From contig NZ_LPWA01000120.1 in NCBI RefSeq assembly GCF_001510895.1, positions 215,114 to 279,113 on the forward strand: 64,000 bases of DNA, read 5' to 3'. This DNA is from Mesorhizobium loti (GTDB lineage Bacteria; Pseudomonadota; Alphaproteobacteria; Rhizobiales; Rhizobiaceae). The translations under genes were made by a program, and so were the position numbers. The notes below the pieces were generated by a model. It ran no database searches. It saw nothing but the letters and a program-made list of their open reading frames with translations, and was not told where the DNA came from. This document shows, piece after piece, positions 35,819 through 44,171 of the stretch (positions within the stretch are counted from its first letter, which is position 1; every line of letters begins with the position of its first letter).

Positions 35819-36738
35819 ATGCGGTTTGCTGCGGTGCTGAACCAGGACGGCGGCACGCTGCGCACGACCGATGTTTCAGCCTTTGCCGACCGCTTGCGCC
35901 AGACGCTGGAAGCGGCAGGCCATTCGGTTCAGGTCGACATCGTCGCCGGCCGCGAAATCGCCGCTGCTCTGGAAAGGGCCGTAGCGAAGCGGAACGTCGA
36001 CGTCGTGATCGCCGGAGGCGGCGACGGCACGATTTCCACGGCGGCAACTCTCCTCATGCACAAGAAAAAGGCCTTGGCCATACTGCCGGCCGGCACGATG
36101 AATCTCTTCGCGCGCGCCTTGGCATCCCGCAGACGCTGGATGCGGCGCTGAAATCCTTCGCCGAGGGCGAGGTGATGGCCGTCGACATGGCAAGCGCCAA
36201 CGGCCAGCCCTTCGTGCATCAGTTTTCAATCGGCATGCACGCCAGGATGGTGCAGCTTCGGGAGAATATGGAGTTCGGCTCCCGGCTGGGAAAGATGCAG
36301 GCTTCCGTTCGCGCCGCATGGGCGACGATCAAGAACCCGCACACCCTCAAGGTGACCTTGACCATCGGCCAGGCGGAGATCGTCACCCGCGCGACCGGCA
36401 TCAGCATCAGCAACAATCTGTTCGGCGAGGGCCATCTGCCTTATGCGGACGATCCGACCGGCGGTGTGCTCGGCATCTATGTCAGCGTCGCGCGCAGGCG
36501 TCGCGACCTGGTGAAACTGTTCCTCGCCATGCTGCGCGGCCGGTGGCGCGACAGCCAACATGTTGAAATCCACCAGGCCGACAAGGCTATCCTCAAAATC
36601 CATTCGCCGACGAAGAAGTTCAGCGCGGTCATGGATGGCGAGTTGTTCGGGCTGGAGCGCGAGACGGTGATCGAGATTCATCCCGGCGCATTGAATGTAT
36701 TGGTTCCGGCGAGCAACGCCCAGGCAAAGGCGGCGTGA
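35819..36738 (+). CDS. Diacylglycerol kinase/lipid kinase family protein (frameshifted in this sequence)
   Basis: The protein has the DAGK catalytic pattern VDVVIAGGGDGTISTAA and ILPAGTMNLFARAL, followed by the second domain with QFSIGMHARMV and ISISNNLFGEG. Members phosphorylate diacylglycerol, sphingoid bases or related lipids. The frame breaks near 36121: one added G changes FARALASRRRW to FARALGIPQTLDAALKSF and gives 306 residues. Start at 35819 is chosen from GGAG six bases upstream and from the EcfG-type promoter at 35736. It may remodel membrane lipids during stress (inference). Confidence 0.82.
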
Positions 36739-36746
36739 TGGAGCGG

Positions 36747-36965
36747 TCAGCCGCCTTGCGTGGGTTTCTGCCCGGTTGCCGGCCCAGCCGCCGGCGCCTG
36801 AGGCACGGTCTGTTCACTGGTTGCCGGGCTCTTGATCATCTCGCCATAGATCTCGACCGCGGCCCAGGCAACGAAGGCCAGCAACAGCCCGGCGATGAGG
36901 ATCCTGAGCGCGTGCCAGCCCCAATGCCCCTGGCGGGCTTTGTCTTCAGGAACGATCTTGGTCAT
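36747..36965 (-). CDS. Small single-pass membrane protein, stress-associated, unknown
   Basis: The 72-residue protein has one strong membrane helix (LRILIAGLLLAFVAWAAVEIY, about residues 20-40) and a Pro/Ala-rich tail ending KPTQGG. No family is recognised. An EcfG-type promoter (37019-37043) lies 54 bp upstream, which supports expression and places it in the general stress regulon. It converges on the lipid kinase gene with an 8-bp gap. Confidence 0.68.
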   Translation of the reverse strand: MTKIVPEDKARQGHWGWHALRILIAGLLLAFVAWAAVEIYGEMIKSPATSEQTVPQAPAAGPATGQKPTQGG

Positions 36966-37018
36966 ATTGGCCTCCGTGTTGCGTGGCGGCGGGCGCTTCG
37001 GTCACGGCATGGTCGGGT

Positions 37019-37043
37019 AACGGGCCCTTTGCGCGAAGGTTCC
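37019..37043 (-). promoter_or_regulatory. EcfG-type promoter for the small membrane protein at 36747
   Basis: On the minus strand GGAAC (37043-37039) and CGTT (37022-37019) are separated by 16 bases. Confidence 0.68.
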
Positions 37044-37106
37044 GTGACCGACGGCGAGGTTCGGCAACGATCGGGCCTGCCGCAGGGCGTTGCGCATGGG
37101 GGATAG

Positions 37107-38629
37107 GTGGGTAGCAAGACAGCCAAGTTGACGGCCGATGTCAGCCGCTTTGTCGAGGATGCGGACCGGCTCGCCGTGCTGCACGGCCTCGACGTCATGG
37201 ACACGGCCACCGATCCCGACTTCGACCGCATCGGCGGCCTTGCGGCCGCGATCCTCGAAGCGCCGATCGCGATGGTCACGCTGGTCGATATCGATCGCCA
37301 GTGGTTCAAGTCGCGACTGGGTTTCGACGAGAAGGAAACGCCGACCGACATCTCGTTCTGCGCCCATGCCATTGCCGCCGGCGACGATCCCATGGTGGTG
37401 ACCGACGCCACGCTCGATCCGCGCTTTGCCGGCAATCCGCTGGTCGTCGGCACAGAACATGTCCGCTTTTACGCCGGCGCGCCGATGACCGTGGCCGGCG
37501 CCAGGGTTGGCACGATTTGCGTGCTCGACCGGGAGCCGAGGGCGTTTCCGGCGGCCGAAAAGGTCGCGCAGTTGAAAACCCTGGCCAAGCTCGCCGCCAG
37601 TCTTTTCGTGCTCAAGGATGCCACGCGCAACGGCGCCATCGCCCAGGCCGAACTGGCACGTGAGGAGAAGCGCCGCGCGATCGCGCTCGACGCCGCCTCG
37701 CTGGCGAGCTGGGCCTGGGACATCCGCACCGACATGATCGACTGCGACGCGCTTTTGGCCGAGCTTTTCAACCTGCCGCCGTCAAACCGGTTGAAGGCAA
37801 GGGATATCTTGCGCGCCATCGATCCCCGCGATGTCTATCAGACCGAGACGCGCTTCCGCGACGCGCTGAGCGGCAGCGACGACTATTTTGGCGAATATCG
37901 GGTCAAAGGCCTTCATCCCGTCCGCTGGATCGCAACACGCGGGCGCGTTATCGAGCGCGACGGCGACGGCAGGCCGACGCTTATCTTCGGCGTCAACTAC
38001 GACATCACAGAACGCAAGCTCGGCGAGGAGCGCCAACGCCTCCTGCTTCGCGAGCTGAACCATCGTGTCAAGAACACGCTGGCGACCGTGCAGGCCCTGG
38101 CGACGCAGACCGTCCGCCATGCCCGTCAGCCGAGCGAGTTTCTCGAGGCCTTCAGCGCCAGGCTGCAGGCGCTTGGCGCCGCCCACAGCCTGCTGTCGGA
38201 CCGCGAATGGCGCGGCATTGGGATCGCCGAGCTGACGAGGATCGAGGCGAGAGTCTTCGACGCCGGCGCCCAGTCCCGGATAACGATTTCCGGCCCCGAC
38301 CTCCTGCTTTCGCCAGATCAGGCCGTTGGGCTCGGGTTGATCCTGCATGAGCTGGCCAGCAACGCGCTGAGATACGGATCGCTCTCGGTTCCGTCCGGAA
38401 AAGTCGATCTGGAGTGGAAGGCGCAGGGTCGAAAGGGCGCGAGACGGCTGGTGCTGACCTGGCGCGAGAGCGGCGGACCTCAAGTCGAGCCTACCGATCG
38501 CCATGGTTTCGGTTCCATCCTGATCCGGCGCAGCTTGCCAAGGTCATCGACAGCGAGGTGACCCACGAATACCGCCCCGATGGCGTCATTGCCCAGATAT
38601 CGATACCGATCGAGCCGCTGTTGAAGTGA
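37107..38629 (+). CDS. GAF-PAS HWE-family sensor histidine kinase (frameshifted near the C-terminus)
   Basis: The 507-residue restored protein has a GAF domain (about 30-170, with DISFCAHAIAAGDDPMVV), a PAS domain (about 190-300, ending VNYDITERKLG) and an HWE kinase core: LRELNHRVKNTLATVQAL carries the His and LGLILHELASNALRYGSL the ATP-binding Asn. HWE kinases often feed PhyR in the general stress response, and phyR is 3 kb away. The frame breaks near 38537; one added G gives SLAKVIDSEVTHEYRPDG to the stop at 38629. The GTG start at 37107 is tentative. It is cytoplasmic. Confidence 0.82.
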
Positions 38630-38640
38630 CGTGTCCCGGA

Positions 38641-38742
38641 GCAATTCCAGGAAAAGTGTGCAACGGTTTTCGTCCTGAATTGCGTAAAGTGAATAGTCGT
38701 AAAACAGATAGTTGGAGTGGTTCAGCATTTGACGCTGAACCA
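38641..38742. repeat. Composite palindromic repeat: GCAATTCC palindrome plus second hairpin
   Basis: Part 1 (38641-38683) has arms GCAATTCCAGGA and TCCTGAATTGC around AAAAGTGTGCAACGGTTTT. Part 2 is the hairpin TGGTTCAGC (38718-38726) with GCTGAACCA (38734-38742). The same two-part plan occurs at 43729-43826. Confidence 0.7.
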
Positions 38743-38744
38743 TT

Positions 38745-39208
38745 CTAAGGCGCCTTGCCGGAATCCGGATCATCAGAACCGGGCTTCACATTCTCGCGGT
38801 AGATGGCGTAGGCGACGAGCGCAAGCGCGGGCGCAAGAACGGCACCCAGGCCGCCCTTGCTTTTTGCAAGCGCCGGAAGCAGCGCAAGCGCGGCGGTGAC
38901 ACCGACCGCCGTCATGTCGGCCTTGCGCCGGCGCGCCCGGCGCCGCGCGCGCATGCCGGTGGTCAGCTTGTGGATCACCAGGATGAGCCCGGCGATCGCC
39001 AGGAAGCCGATGCCGAAGCCAAGGCTGGTCGCCAACGGCCCGTAGCGCGCCGCCAGCCAGATATAGGCCGCACCGATGAGGAAGCCGATGCCGCACAGGG
39101 CGAAAATACCGGCAAGCCCATAGAGGATTGCGTCGTCCGCGTTCTTTGCACCGCGGCCATCGCCTCGCCGGAAGCAAGGGCCGAAATCAGCGAAACTAGC
39201 GTCCCCAT
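38745..39208 (-). CDS. Small two-to-four-helix membrane protein, holin-like/Phage_holin_3_6 type (frameshifted)
   Basis: The restored 154-residue protein has a short N-terminal soluble part (MGTLVSLISALASGEAMAAV), membrane helices around GLAGIFALCGIGFLIGAAYI and GFGIGFLAIAGLILVI, and an Arg-rich cytoplasmic loop. The frame breaks near 39137: RTRTTQSS is read, while one added base gives RTRDDAILYGLAG. It follows the DUF883 gene with a 7-bp gap, a common pairing in alphaproteobacteria. The pair probably shares the EcfG-type promoter at 39573. The function is unknown; a role in the stressed envelope is an inference. Confidence 0.72.
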
Positions 39209-39215
39209 CTGCGGG

Positions 39216-39542
39216 TTAGCGGCGCGAAAGAAGCGCGAACAGGAAGCCGACGCCCGCCGCGATCGCCAGCGACGTCACCGGCCTTTCGCGAACGCTGGCT
39301 ATGAGCTGTGCTTCGATATCCTGGGCACCACCGCGCACGCTTTCGAACGCAGCCTCGCCCTGGGCGCGCAACTGCTCGACGCCTTCGGTGGCCGCGCGAC
39401 GTGCCGCTCCGTAACCATGCTCGCCGGTCTTGGCCAATTGCCTGGTAAGTTCTTCGATATCGGCTCTGAGCTGCCGGATGTCGGCTTCGAGGTCGGAATT
39501 GGAGGGAGCATCCGTTGCGCTTCTGCCTGCGGCGGTCGCCAT
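39216..39542 (-). CDS. DUF883/ElaB-YqjD-like membrane-anchored protein
   Basis: The 108-residue protein has an amphipathic, coiled-coil-prone N-terminal part (LEADIRQLRADIEELTRQL) and one C-terminal helix with the DUF883 signature RERPVTSLAIAAGVGFLFALL, ending in SRR. E. coli relatives (ElaB, YqjD) sit in the inner membrane and bind ribosomes in stationary phase. An EcfG-type promoter lies 31 bp upstream. It is the first gene of a two-gene stress operon with the holin-like protein. Confidence 0.82.
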   Translation of the reverse strand: MATAAGRSATDAPSNSDLEADIRQLRADIEELTRQLAKTGEHGYGAARRAATEGVEQLRAQGEAAFESVRGGAQDIEAQLIASVRERPVTSLAIAAGVGFLFALLSRR

Positions 39543-39572
39543 CGCTTAACTCCTTAAGTTTGCTTCGATTTC

Positions 39573-39597
39573 AACGCCTGGTCGAGACCAGGGTTCC
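39573..39597 (-). promoter_or_regulatory. EcfG-type promoter for the DUF883 operon
   Basis: On the minus strand GGAAC (39597-39593) and CGTT (39576-39573) are separated by 16 bases, just upstream of the DUF883 start at 39542. Confidence 0.7.
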
Positions 39598-39797
39598 GTT
39601 CCTCGTGGTCGAGATCCCTTCAGACCGGTGGCTTGCGCTCCTACCCGGGCCTTCCTGGCGAGCGAGGGCCTTCGGCCGCGCCACGCAATCCGCTTGCGGT
39701 CGATCGGAAGGCGACGAGATAGGGTAGCAGAACGCACACTCTGGCCGGACATTTCGACCCCTCTTCGAAATCCCTGCCCCGATGGGGGGCGCTTAGA

Positions 39798-39822
39798 AAC
39801 GCTTCAGTCGGATCGAGGTTCC
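39798..39822 (-). promoter_or_regulatory. Second EcfG-type promoter, target uncertain
   Basis: On the minus strand GGAAC (39822-39818) and CGTT (39801-39798) are 16 bases apart. It points toward the DUF883 operon about 250 bp away and toward a possible 68-codon frame (39752-39546). It could be a second promoter or drive a small RNA or peptide. Confidence 0.5.
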
Positions 39823-39918
39823 GCCGATCACGGCAATGCGTCACCGGTTATGTCTTTTTTAAATGACATAGAGCCGAATACCGCGCATGAGTCTGGCGAT
39901 TGTAGGAGTCGCCGACAC

Positions 39919-40299
39919 GTGCCACCATTGCTAGACAGATTGCGTATCCTGGTCCTGGAAGACGAACACCTGATCGCAATGGATGTCGAACAGCTGTGCC
40001 GTGACCATGGCGCCGCCGACGTCGTGATTGTCCACGACGTGGCCGAAATCGACCGCCGGGATGGACTTTCATGGTTCGATGCCGCCATCGTCGATCTGAT
40101 GCTCGGCGGTGTTTCGACGCTCGATTTCGCCGCGCGGCTGCGCAACGCAGGCGTGCCCTTCGTCTTTGCCTCCGGTTACTCCGACGTGGAAGAGATCGAG
40201 CGCTCTTTTCCGGAAATCCGGTTGGTCGCCAAACCCTATTCGGGAGACGATCTGATCGAAGCCCTGGCGCGCGCCTGCGGACGCGCGAAAGCGGCTTGA
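39919..40299 (+). CDS. Single-domain response regulator, FAT GUY-like
   Basis: The 126-residue protein is a lone receiver: acidic pocket ILVLEDEHLIAMD, phospho-acceptor Asp in AAIVDLMLGG, FVFASGYSDVEE and the switch Lys in LVAKPYSGDD. The FASGY motif resembles FAT GUY receivers, which act in alphaproteobacterial stress phosphorelays (as with SdrG or LovR). A GTG start at 39919 with TAGGAG upstream removes a long unsupported N-terminal extension. It is convergent with ecfG, 13 bp away, and probably modulates the kinase-PhyR phosphate flow (inference). Confidence 0.8.
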   Translation: MPPLLDRLRILVLEDEHLIAMDVEQLCRDHGAADVVIVHDVAEIDRRDGLSWFDAAIVDLMLGGVSTLDFAARLRNAGVPFVFASGYSDVEEIERSFPEIRLVAKPYSGDDLIEALARACGRAKAA

Positions 40300-40312
40300 C
40301 GAGGTCGCGGCG

Positions 40313-40864
40313 TCAGGCCGCGTTTGAGCCTGTCACCTGCGCCGAAATCGCATCAGGCCCGTATTCGTCCTCACCGGAAATCTTGAGGATGTCCTGCAGC
40401 CTGGCGCGCGCCCGGCTGACCCGGCTCTTGATCGTGCCGACCGCGCAGCCGCAAATCTCGGCCGCCTCTTCGTAAGAGAAGCCGGACGCACCGATCAGGA
40501 TGATGGCTTCGCGCTGATCCTCGGGCAGTTGCTCCAGCGCGCCGCGAAAATCCTTGAGGTCGAGCTGGCCATGCTGGGCCGGGTGAACGGCAAGCCTGGC
40601 GGTCATGATGCCGTCGCTGTCCTGCACCTCGCGGCCGCGCTTGCGCATCTGCGAATAGAATTCGTTGCGCAGGATGGTGAACAGCCAGGCCTTGAGGTTG
40701 GTGCCCGGCTGGAAGCTCTCATGCTTGTCCCACGCCTTGACCAGGGTTTCCTGGACGAGGTCGTCGGCCTTGTCGGCATTCTGCGTCAGCGACACCGCAA
40801 AGGCGCGCAAGCTCGGTATCGCACCGAGCAGCTCGGTCTTGAAGCTCTGGGAGACCGCCGCCAT
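40313..40864 (-). CDS. ecfG: ECF sigma factor EcfG of the general stress response
   Basis: The 183-residue protein has sigma region 2 (DKADDLVQETLVKAWDKHESF and NLKAWLFTILRNEFYSQ) and region 4 (LPEDQREAIILIGASGFSYEE, then GTIKSRVSRARARL). The protein matches the EcfG group, and its position next to nepR and phyR confirms it. When NepR is taken away by phosphorylated PhyR, EcfG directs RNA polymerase to GGAAC-N16/17-CGTT promoters, several of which lie in this window. It starts 3 bp after the nepR stop. Confidence 0.93.
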   Translation of the reverse strand: MAAVSQSFKTELLGAIPSLRAFAVSLTQNADKADDLVQETLVKAWDKHESFQPGTNLKAWLFTILRNEFYSQMRKRGREVQDSDGIMTARLAVHPAQHGQLDLKDFRGALEQLPEDQREAIILIGASGFSYEEAAEICGCAVGTIKSRVSRARARLQDILKISGEDEYGPDAISAQVTGSNAA

Positions 40865-40867
40865 GCT

Positions 40868-41071
40868 TCAATCCTTTTTCTCGGCGGGTTCGGCCTTTTC
40901 CAGTTGGCTGAGCAACTGAGCGAAGCGATCCGGCACCTGATCGGAGACCAGCTCGTCGTAATATTGCTTGAGTTTGCGGGCGATTTCGGAGTTCGGTCCG
41001 AGCGGATTGCCACCCCCATTCCGGTGCCTACCCGCGGCGCCAGCCGTTGAATTCTTTGACATTTCTTTCAT
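40868..41071 (-). CDS. nepR: Anti-sigma factor NepR
   Basis: The 67-residue protein has the NepR core SEIARKLKQYYDELVSDQVP followed by DRFAQLLSQLEKAE, with a disordered Gly/Asn-rich N-terminus. NepR holds EcfG inactive and is captured by phosphorylated PhyR. ATG at 41071 is chosen; a TTG at 41095 or ATG at 41062 is possible. It is first in the nepR-ecfG operon, under an EcfG-type promoter at 41164-41188, which gives positive feedback. Confidence 0.9.
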   Translation of the reverse strand: MKEMSKNSTAGAAGRHRNGGGNPLGPNSEIARKLKQYYDELVSDQVPDRFAQLLSQLEKAEPAEKKD

Positions 41072-41163
41072 ACTTGCCCTAGTTCCAGCACTCAAACCGC
41101 TCTAAACCACAGACCACAACCCAAGCGGCCCCTCGTCTGGTTGCCCATCCCGAAGTCGCGAAA

Positions 41164-41188
41164 CGCCCATTTCCTAATTTAGTTCCAT
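41164..41188 (-). promoter_or_regulatory. EcfG-type promoter for nepR-ecfG
   Basis: On the minus strand GGAAC (41188-41184) and CGTT (41167-41164) are separated by 16 bases. It is back-to-back with the phyR promoter. Confidence 0.8.
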
Positions 41189-41197
41189 GCATGGCGG

Positions 41198-41222
41198 AAC
41201 TTTTTCGGAAAGGCGACGTTGG
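41198..41222 (+). promoter_or_regulatory. EcfG-type promoter for phyR
   Basis: GGAAC (41198-41202) and CGTT (41219-41222) are separated by 16 bases, about 70 bp before the phyR start. Confidence 0.8.
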
Positions 41223-41290
41223 TTTGTCGGGGTTTGCGACCCGTTTGGCCTGATGAAATGCAACAACGTCATCTGAGGGAGACGTCAAAT

Positions 41291-42085
41291 ATGAGCCTGT
41301 CCGCAACCATCGCTCCTCACCTGCCGTTCCTTCGCCGTTTCTCGCGCGCCGTCTCGGGATCGCAGGAAAGCGGTGACGCATTGGTCGCCGCCATGCTGGA
41401 GGCCATCATCGCCGACACCGAAGTCTTCCCCAAGGCATCGAGCGACCGGATCGCATTGTACAAGGTTTTTGCCAGACTCTTCACCTCGATTGCCATCCGC
41501 GTGCCGCAAGAGAATGCGCAGACCGCTTGGGAACAGCGGGCGGCCGCCAATCTGAATGCGATCGCGCCGCGGCCGCGGCAGGCGTTCCTGCTGGTTGCCG
41601 TGGAAGGCTTCAGCGAGGACGAGGCGGCGGAAATCCTCGATGCCGACGAACAGGAATTCTCCGAATTGCTGGCCCAGGCAAGCAGCGAGATTTCCCGCCA
41701 GGTCGCGACCGATGTGCTGATCATCGAGGACGAGCCGCTGATCGCCATGGACATCGAGGAGATGGTCGAAAGCCTTGGCCACCGCGTTGTCGGTACCGCG
41801 CGCACCCACGCCGAAGCGGTGGCCATGTTCGGCAAGACACGTCCGAAAATGGTCCTGGCCGACATCCAGCTCGCCGACGGCAGCTCGGGCATCGAGGCCG
41901 TGAACGAGATCCTGTCCTCGACGCCGGTGCCGGTGATTTTCATCACCGCCTTCCCCGAACGCCTGCTGACCGGCGAGCGCCCGGAACCGGCGTTTCTGGT
42001 GACCAAGCCGTTCAATCCCGATATGGTCAAGGCTCTGATCAGCCAGGCGCTCTTCTTCGACCGCCAGGCAAAGGCCGCGGCCTGA
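41291..42085 (+). CDS. phyR: PhyR, anti-anti-sigma response regulator of the general stress response
   Basis: The 264-residue protein has an N-terminal sigma-like domain (about 1-135; LNAIAPRPRQAFLLVAVEGFSE, in two parts LNAIAPRPRQ and AFLLVAVEGFSE, resembles region 4) and a C-terminal receiver with IIEDEPLIAMDIEE, Asp in VLADIQLADGSS and switch Lys in LVTKPFNPD. On phosphorylation the sigma-like domain binds NepR and frees EcfG. GAGGGAG precedes the ATG at 41291. It is divergent from nepR-ecfG, the standard arrangement in Rhizobiales. Confidence 0.94.
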   Translation: MSLSATIAPHLPFLRRFSRAVSGSQESGDALVAAMLEAIIADTEVFPKASSDRIALYKVFARLFTSIAIRVPQENAQTAWEQRAAANLNAIAPRPRQAFLLVAVEGFSEDEAAEILDADEQEFSELLAQASSEISRQVATDVLIIEDEPLIAMDIEEMVESLGHRVVGTARTHAEAVAMFGKTRPKMVLADIQLADGSSGIEAVNEILSSTPVPVIFITAFPERLLTGERPEPAFLVTKPFNPDMVKALISQALFFDRQAKAAA

Positions 42086-42198
42086 GCGCACCAATGTCCG
42101 ACGGCCGAGGTTTCATGCGAGGCCCCGCCTGGCACGAAGCTGTGCGAACCCTGATCCGTGAAAGCGTTTCAGGGGGGTCGTCTTTTTCCGTAAAGGGT

Positions 42199-42223
42199 GG
42201 AACAAACGGCATCCAGCCACGTT
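42199..42223 (+). promoter_or_regulatory. EcfG-type promoter for the DUF1328 gene
   Basis: GGAAC (42199-42203) and CGTT (42220-42223) are separated by 16 bases, 28 bp before the DUF1328 start. Confidence 0.75.
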
Positions 42224-42250
42224 TTTCAAGACGTTAGAAGGAGACTTATC

Positions 42251-42415
42251 ATGCTGTACTGGGCGCTCGTTTTTCTTGTGGTTGCGATCATCGCCGGCGC
42301 GCTTGGGTTCGGCGGCATTGCCGGCACATCGGCTGGCATCGCGCAGATATTGTTCTTCATCTTCCTCGCCTTCCTGGTGATTTCGCTCATCGCCGGCCTC
42401 TTTAGACGAGCCTGA
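42251..42415 (+). CDS. DUF1328 small membrane protein (YtjA-like)
   Basis: The 54-residue protein is almost entirely two membrane helices: MLYWALVFLVVAIIAGALGF, a short GGIAGTSAG link, and ILFFIFLAFLVISLIAGL. This is the DUF1328 signature. The function is unknown, but such proteins are frequent members of alphaproteobacterial stress regulons. GGAGA lies upstream of the ATG at 42251, and an EcfG-type promoter immediately precedes it. Confidence 0.88.
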   Translation: MLYWALVFLVVAIIAGALGFGGIAGTSAGIAQILFFIFLAFLVISLIAGLFRRA

Positions 42416-42596
42416 GGCGTGGAGCGTCGAACACTGGAAGCCGCACCCCTCAAACGGTTTCCAGCCCCCGCCGGGCGGTGTCCCCAAAGGACGTCGTCCG
42501 GCGGACCGTTTTTGAGGCTGCGCGCAGCCTCGGCACGTCAAGGCCAAAGCAGCAGTCTGTCGTAGAGCCGGTCAGCCTGGATGCGGGAAATATTGA

Positions 42597-43628
42597 ATGC
42601 GTTCCAAGGCCTCAGAGAAGGACGATAGGGACAAGCGCAGCGATGAGGTGATCGCGATGCATCCGGCGGAGAGCGGGATGCAGCTGGGACGCGCGTTGCT
42701 CCACGCGCTTCACAATGCCGGAATTTCGGTCCTCTATCAGGACCGCGACATGAAGACCGTCTGGGCCCGCAACATGCGCGCGCCGTGGGCGGCCGAAACG
42801 GCCGACGGCAAGGATTTGCTCTCCCCCGCACAAGCCGAGCGCATAGGCGCAGCCAAACGCAGGGCGGTTGAAACCGGCAACGCGGACCGCCTCGAGCTCG
42901 GCATTCCCGGCAGTGACGGCGTGCGCTGGTTCCAGATTTGGGTCGATGCCGATCGCAGCGATTCCGGTGAGGTCCAAGGCGTCGTCACCACCATGGTCGA
43001 GACCACGGAGCAGAAACGCCGCGAGCAGACGCTGAAGACGCTGCTGCGCGAGGTCAGCCATCGCTCGAAGAACCTTCTGGCCATCATCCAGAGCATCGCC
43101 ACACAGACCGGGCGCTACTCGGAGACGCTTGGCGACTTCCTGACCCGCTTTCGCGGCCGCATTCAGTCGCTCGCCTCGTCTCAGGATCTGGTGACATCCT
43201 CCAATTGGCGGGGAGCAGCGCTTCGAGAGCTGGTATTCGGCCAGGTCGGCCGCTACAGCGCCGACACAGGTCGCAGCGTTCGCTTCGATGGCGAAGATCC
43301 TTACCTCAATCCAAACGCCGCCCTGCATATCGGGTTGGCGATGCATGAGCTCGCCGTCAATTCGGTAAGTTATGGCGCCCTGTCGCAGCCTGACGGCCAG
43401 GTCAAGGTAAGCGCCAGGATCGCAACCGGCAGCGAGACTTCGCCTGGCCTTTTGCTGGTATGGACGGAAAAGATCGGCGGCGGCCGGCGCAACGAAAAGC
43501 GCTTTGGCAGTGTCGCCCTCGAACGCGTCGTGCCGACGTCGCTGAACGGCTCCGCCAGCCTCGAGATCGACAAGGGTCGTCTCGAATATCGCCTCACGAT
43601 CCCGCGCGGCAATTTCGAAATAGAATGA
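42597..43628 (+). CDS. PAS-HWE-family sensor histidine kinase
   Basis: The 343-residue protein has one PAS domain (about 25-145, with ISVLYQDRDMKTVWARN and TMVETTEQKRREQ) and an HWE core with the His in LLREVSHRSKNLLAII and the ATP site in HIGLAMHELAVNSVSYGAL. It has no membrane segment. It lies 0.5 kb from phyR, so it may phosphorylate PhyR or the nearby single-domain receiver. The start at 42597 follows GCGGGAAA; ATG at 42657 is an alternative. Confidence 0.83.
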   Translation: MRSKASEKDDRDKRSDEVIAMHPAESGMQLGRALLHALHNAGISVLYQDRDMKTVWARNMRAPWAAETADGKDLLSPAQAERIGAAKRRAVETGNADRLELGIPGSDGVRWFQIWVDADRSDSGEVQGVVTTMVETTEQKRREQTLKTLLREVSHRSKNLLAIIQSIATQTGRYSETLGDFLTRFRGRIQSLASSQDLVTSSNWRGAALRELVFGQVGRYSADTGRSVRFDGEDPYLNPNAALHIGLAMHELAVNSVSYGALSQPDGQVKVSARIATGSETSPGLLLVWTEKIGGGRRNEKRFGSVALERVVPTSLNGSASLEIDKGRLEYRLTIPRGNFEIE

Positions 43629-43728
43629 CCGCCACGCCTCGGGGCGATGAGCATTGGGGTCATGAGCGTTCGCCGGCAGGGCCTTAACCGGCTGTTCACC
43701 ATAAAGTCCGATTCTGTTCCCGGCTAAA

Positions 43729-43826
43729 GCAACTCCAGGGAAAGCGGGTAGCGGCTTTCCGTTCGGAGTTTCGTGAAAACAAGCACTTGGAGCGGATCGG
43801 CGATTCCATCGGACGCCGAACCGCTC
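43729..43826. repeat. Composite palindromic repeat: GCAACTCC palindrome plus second hairpin
   Basis: Part 1 (43729-43772) has diverged arms around GGAAAGCGGGTAGCGGCTTTCC. Part 2 is the long hairpin GAGCGGATCGGCG (43790-43802) with CGCCGAACCGCTC (43814-43826). It matches the two-part plan at 38641-38742. Confidence 0.65.
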
Positions 43827-43879
43827 GAGTGCGGCCGGAAGGCCCAGCTGGCTCCGCCACGCGATTTGGGAGGACCAAC

Positions 43880-44050
43880 ATGATGGTTGCCGACATCAAC
43901 AGGTTGGAGCAGGCCGCGCGCGTCTCGATGAGCGGCTTCCAGGACGCCGAGGCGCCGCCCGCGCCCCGCTCCGCCCATCTGTCGCTTCGCCTCGGCGCCG
44001 TCGCGCTCCTGGCTGCCCTGGTGCTGACGGCGGCGTGGCAGTTGACCTGA
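43880..44050 (+). CDS. Small single-pass membrane protein (56 aa), unknown
   Basis: The 56-residue protein has a soluble N-terminus (MMVADINRLEQAARVSMSGF) and a C-terminal membrane helix (LGAVALLAALVLTAAWQL). GGGAGGACC precedes the ATG at 43880. It follows a composite palindromic repeat. I do not recognise the family. Tail-anchored topology is inferred. Confidence 0.55.
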   Translation: MMVADINRLEQAARVSMSGFQDAEAPPAPRSAHLSLRLGAVALLAALVLTAAWQLT

Positions 44051-44122
44051 TTCGGCAGATATCCCGATCAACCAACCGCATATAGGCCAAGGGTTCGCGG
44101 CATTCATGCGACGTGAGCGGCA

Positions 44123-44148
44123 GGAACTTTTGAGCGGCGAGAATCGTT
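44123..44148 (+). promoter_or_regulatory. EcfG-type promoter for the gene at 44172
   Basis: GGAAC (44123-44127) and CGTT (44145-44148) are separated by 17 bases, within the accepted spacing. It lies 23 bp before the GTG start. Confidence 0.65.
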
Positions 44149-44171
44149 CTTTGCGGCGAGAGGGTTCACCC

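Noticed and set aside
39546..39752. A 68-codon basic frame on the minus strand
   Set aside because: It lies downstream of an EcfG-type promoter, which is why it is mentioned in the findings, but it contains another promoter and has no recognisable fold, so it is not listed as a gene.
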